10,253 nucleotides of DNA, from assembly GCF_000003605.2 (NCBI RefSeq), contig NW_003147282.1:155206-165458 (forward strand), given 5' to 3'. Below, piece after piece: positions 8,459 to 10,253 of this stretch; the first letter of the stretch is position 1, and the number at the start of each line of letters is the position of its first letter. Origin of the DNA: Saccoglossus kowalevskii. Taxonomy: Eukaryota; Hemichordata; Enteropneusta; Harrimaniidae. Under the pieces are notes generated by a model. It saw only the letters and a program-made list of their open reading frames with translations. It searched no databases and was not told the origin of the DNA. The translations under genes and the position numbers were made by a program.

Positions 8459-9250
8459 CTTTGTTAGCACAAAATAGCTTTTGGTGCATAATCCACGTTT
8501 CTATGGAGACAACTCTGGCTACCCTGGTTTATCTTGTATATCTGTAATAATTATCTCCATGCTATGTAATGTAAAATCTTTATTAGAAACTGCGGTTTTT
8601 ATTAAAATGGTACAATGCAACAATTTTGGTTTTCAATTGTTCACAAAGAATTAGTGCAGCTTTTATTAGATGTGGATTCTAATACAGATTTTAAAAATCC
8701 TGACAATCTGATTGGTCCATGCAAGGAGATTAAACTTTTGACTTTGTGGCTCAGAGTCGCAACATGTACCAATATTTTAAGGTATTGATAGTTTTCCACT
8801 AAAATTTATGAATTATTAAAAATTATGTTAATTCAAATATTTCTTGTTCCAAATGTCAGTTAAAATGTGCATCCTTGTTAGACTTGGTTAAAAACTGGGA
8901 TGGTTTTCATCTAAAACATTGTTGCATTTGACAACATTAAAGCCTCCTTGGCTAGTTTAGTAAATGTATATGTGTCTTTTGGACCAGATATATCTAGAAG
9001 AGAGAATCGTGCATTTTTATGGTGGCTCTTAGAACCACATTTATGCATATTAATTGATTGACACAAATTTCAGTTCATAATTCCTTATGTTAATATATTC
9101 CCCATGGTAGTATGTAAAATCATCAAAGTATTCTGAATTATTTTAATTTAATTACTATTTAAATGCTTTACCAAGTGCAATGACACAGACATGTACCTCA
9201 AGTTGCTTTGTTTTCATTTGTGGTCTTTTTCTTTAGGATGTTGGTAAAAT
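8459..9250. other. AT-rich non-coding stretch, nothing recognised
   Basis: There are no open frames with domain-like content, no tandem repeats and no RNA genes recognised. A short GTGG...CCAC hairpin lies near 9021-9037 and a good but isolated TTTCTTTAG acceptor-like site near 9228-9236. Confidence 0.5.
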
Positions 9251-9282
9251 TTGGCTGGGAGCCATTGCTCGAAACGTCTAGC
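9251..9282 (+). other. Hairpin plus GAAAC motif, possibly a Penelope-like element remnant
   Basis: TTGGCTGGGAGC is followed by a CATT loop and GCTC, giving a four-base stem GAGC/GCTC (9259-9262 with 9267-9270), then directly GAAACGTCTAGC. A short stem followed by CGAAACGTC is, from memory, a recurring motif near the ends of Penelope-like elements, some of which carry hammerhead ribozymes whose core includes GAAA. The CTGANGA half of the hammerhead core is not intact here (only AGGATG upstream and CTGGGA next to the stem), so a working ribozyme is not supported. No reverse transcriptase remnant is seen nearby. Confidence 0.25.
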
Positions 9283-9300
9283 TATTTTTAATAGTTATTT

Positions 9301-9830
9301 AGGACTACGATTACCAAATATTATCTTCAATATGTCATTTATAAAGACTTGTTTGATAACTCTATGATTTAAATACTCTTATCACAAGTCAACAAGGTTT
9401 AGTTGTTTGTGAGCAAACATGTCAAACATGTACAGAAATGAGCGGAACAGGATATAGGCGAATAACATTCTTGAGGATTTGAGTGAGTGAATGGATGGCG
9501 AGTTGACAAATTGGATGCAATTACAACCAGTATATTTGACTGGAAGTGGTGAGTACTTGTGTGATAGCCATGATTAGATAAGTTTTCAACACATGCAAAG
9601 AAGATGTTAATCCTTAAGCTGGTAAAAAGATTATCATTGCGTTCAGAGACAAGACCGTAACTGGATCCACTTGGTTCACACCCTTAGCAGACTACTGCAG
9701 ATGTTGTGCGCAGATTGTTATTTCCATATAACATGTGGTGTATGCGTTGTGCATCATAAAACCATCTAGTGGCAGTCATGAGATAGGATAGTTAATAGTC
9801 TGTAGTTTCAAAGGCCACACCCCCCTCCCA
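9301..9830. other. Sequence upstream of the gag relic, no firm feature
   Basis: Base composition becomes less AT-rich after about 9420, consistent with being part of the same retrotransposon. One stretch near 9641-9660 reads FRDKTV, faintly like the Gag capsid C-terminal region of Ty3/gypsy elements, but the frame is soon lost. No long terminal repeat, primer-binding site or start codon could be identified, so the left edge of the element is unknown. Confidence 0.35.
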
Positions 9831-9965
9831 AATGGGGAAAAAGGTGAATGTTATAGGTGTGGTAATCATGAATTTGATGAATCTTGTCCACCTTGGCGGA
9901 GGGAAGGGGGTACATGCAACAAGTGTGGAGGACAGGGACACTTTGCAAAGATGTCACAGACGTAG
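9831..9965 (+). pseudogene. Gag nucleocapsid zinc-knuckle relic
   Basis: In the frame starting at 9831 there are two CCHC-type knuckles, which in intact elements bind zinc and package element RNA. Knuckle 1 has Cys codons at 9849 and 9858, His at 9867 and Cys at 9885. The spacing is C-X2-C-X2-H-X5-C instead of C-X2-C-X4-H-X4-C, so two residues are missing before the His. Knuckle 2 has Cys at 9915 and 9924 and His at 9939 with normal spacing (CNKCGGQGHFAKM), but the last ligand codon at 9954 is TCA (Ser). A TAG follows at 9963. Both knuckles are therefore damaged. Confidence 0.8.
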
Positions 9966-10011
9966 TGCACATGTCAAGATAGGATGAGGTAACAAAAATA
10001 ACATACATCAC

Positions 10012-10064
10012 GTAGAGACTGAACATTAGACTGACACTGATGCATTTATGATGAGACAGTACAA
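10012..10064 (+). pseudogene. Acidic gag-pol linker relic
   Basis: In the frame starting at 10012 the codons read VETEH, a TAG stop at 10027, then TDTDAFMMRQ. Short acidic stretches of this kind are common between nucleocapsid and protease in Ty3/gypsy polyproteins. The frame differs from that of the knuckles and of the protease piece. It is called from position and composition only. Confidence 0.4.
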
Positions 10065-10067
10065 TTT

Positions 10068-10253
10068 CCTAAAACACTGGTGAAAGTAAGAGGAATAGAA
10101 ATAAAGATGGTGGTTGACTTTGGAAGCGACAGTAGAGAACTGTGGGGGGAAATTGAAAAGGCAAAAGATAATGTGTGAATCATGGAAGAGCACAAAGAAA
10201 CTATTCCCATACTTGTCAAGAGAGTCGCAAGTCACAGGATGTTTAGTGCCAAA
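10068..10253 (+). pseudogene. Pol aspartic protease relic (5' part), frameshifted
   Basis: From 10068 the frame reads PKTLVKVRGIEIKMVVDF then GSDS, the shape of a retropepsin strand leading into the active-site loop. In intact elements this enzyme processes the Gag-Pol polyprotein. The catalytic motif, normally D-[S/T]-G, is DFG here (codons 10116-10124), so the hydroxyl residue after Asp is lost. The frame ends at TGA 10176-10178. A second open frame, shifted by +1, overlaps from 10174 and reads WKSTKKLFPY and beyond to the window edge, matching in character the later part of such proteases. A one-base frameshift near 10164-10176 explains this. Inactive. Confidence 0.7.

Larger units (their letters stand above)
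9831..10253 (+). mobile_element. Degraded Ty3/gypsy-like retrotransposon gag-pol fragment
   Basis: Three successive pieces are in the order expected for a Ty3/gypsy polyprotein: a nucleocapsid with paired zinc knuckles (9831-9965), an acidic linker (about 10012-10064) and the start of an aspartic protease (10068-10253). They are in different frames and broken by stops, so this copy is dead. Reverse transcriptase, RNase H and integrase would lie beyond the right edge if present. Assignment rests on motif order and character, not on a search. A BEL/Pao or other LTR lineage is less likely but not excluded. Confidence 0.75.

Noticed and set aside
9016-9040. Histone-mRNA-like stem-loop (GGTGGCTCTTAGAACCAC)
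   Set aside because: Only a four-base GTGG/CCAC stem is intact, the loop does not fit the histone consensus, and no histone coding sequence lies upstream.
9808-10235. Two minus-strand open frames of 69-72 codons
   Set aside because: They are antisense to the gag-pol relic, whose motifs on the plus strand explain the region.

Overview
This window looks like metazoan nuclear DNA, most likely from an invertebrate. The reasons are a kilobase-scale CpG-bearing minisatellite, AT-rich non-coding sequence, one exon-like block with a textbook polypyrimidine tract and AG acceptor, a small foldback element, and a decayed gag-pol fragment of Ty3/gypsy type. There is no prokaryotic gene organisation and no complete gene. 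The species cannot be named from the sequence.

Bases 1-6233 are one uninterrupted tandem array of a 25-bp unit: 249 units plus a partial one, all head to tail, with the left end outside the window. Only eight small indels disturb the phase across more than 6 kb. The array has internal structure. Two long blocks of about 1.65-1.97 kb (from about 376 and from about 2300) carry the same order of variant units and share two private indels. The right third contains shorter duplications offset by exact multiples of 25 bp. Most common variant positions fit decay of CpG dinucleotides, which suggests germline methylation. Since 25 is not a multiple of 3, each reading frame meets a stop about every 75 bp on either strand, so the array is non-coding.

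Bases 6234-6487 look like the end of an intron and contain a strong hairpin (6282-6327). They lead into a good 3' splice site and a putative terminal coding exon (6488-6588, 32 whole codons then TGA) of an unrecognised gene. If that is right, the array lies inside or beside this gene, on the same strand. A seven-copy 35-bp minisatellite (6810-7050) follows, then about 1.2 kb of AT-rich sequence with no supported gene. A compact foldback, MITE-like element with nested palindromes lies at 8326-8458.

The right end holds transposon debris: a short hairpin-GAAAC motif at 9251-9282, possibly from a Penelope-like element (weak), and at 9831-10253 a broken Gag zinc-knuckle and Pol aspartic-protease region of a Ty3/gypsy-like retrotransposon. 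That region has stops, frame changes and lost key residues, and runs off the window edge. No working gene system is visible. The notable content is the structured satellite, its mutation pattern and its closeness to an exon.
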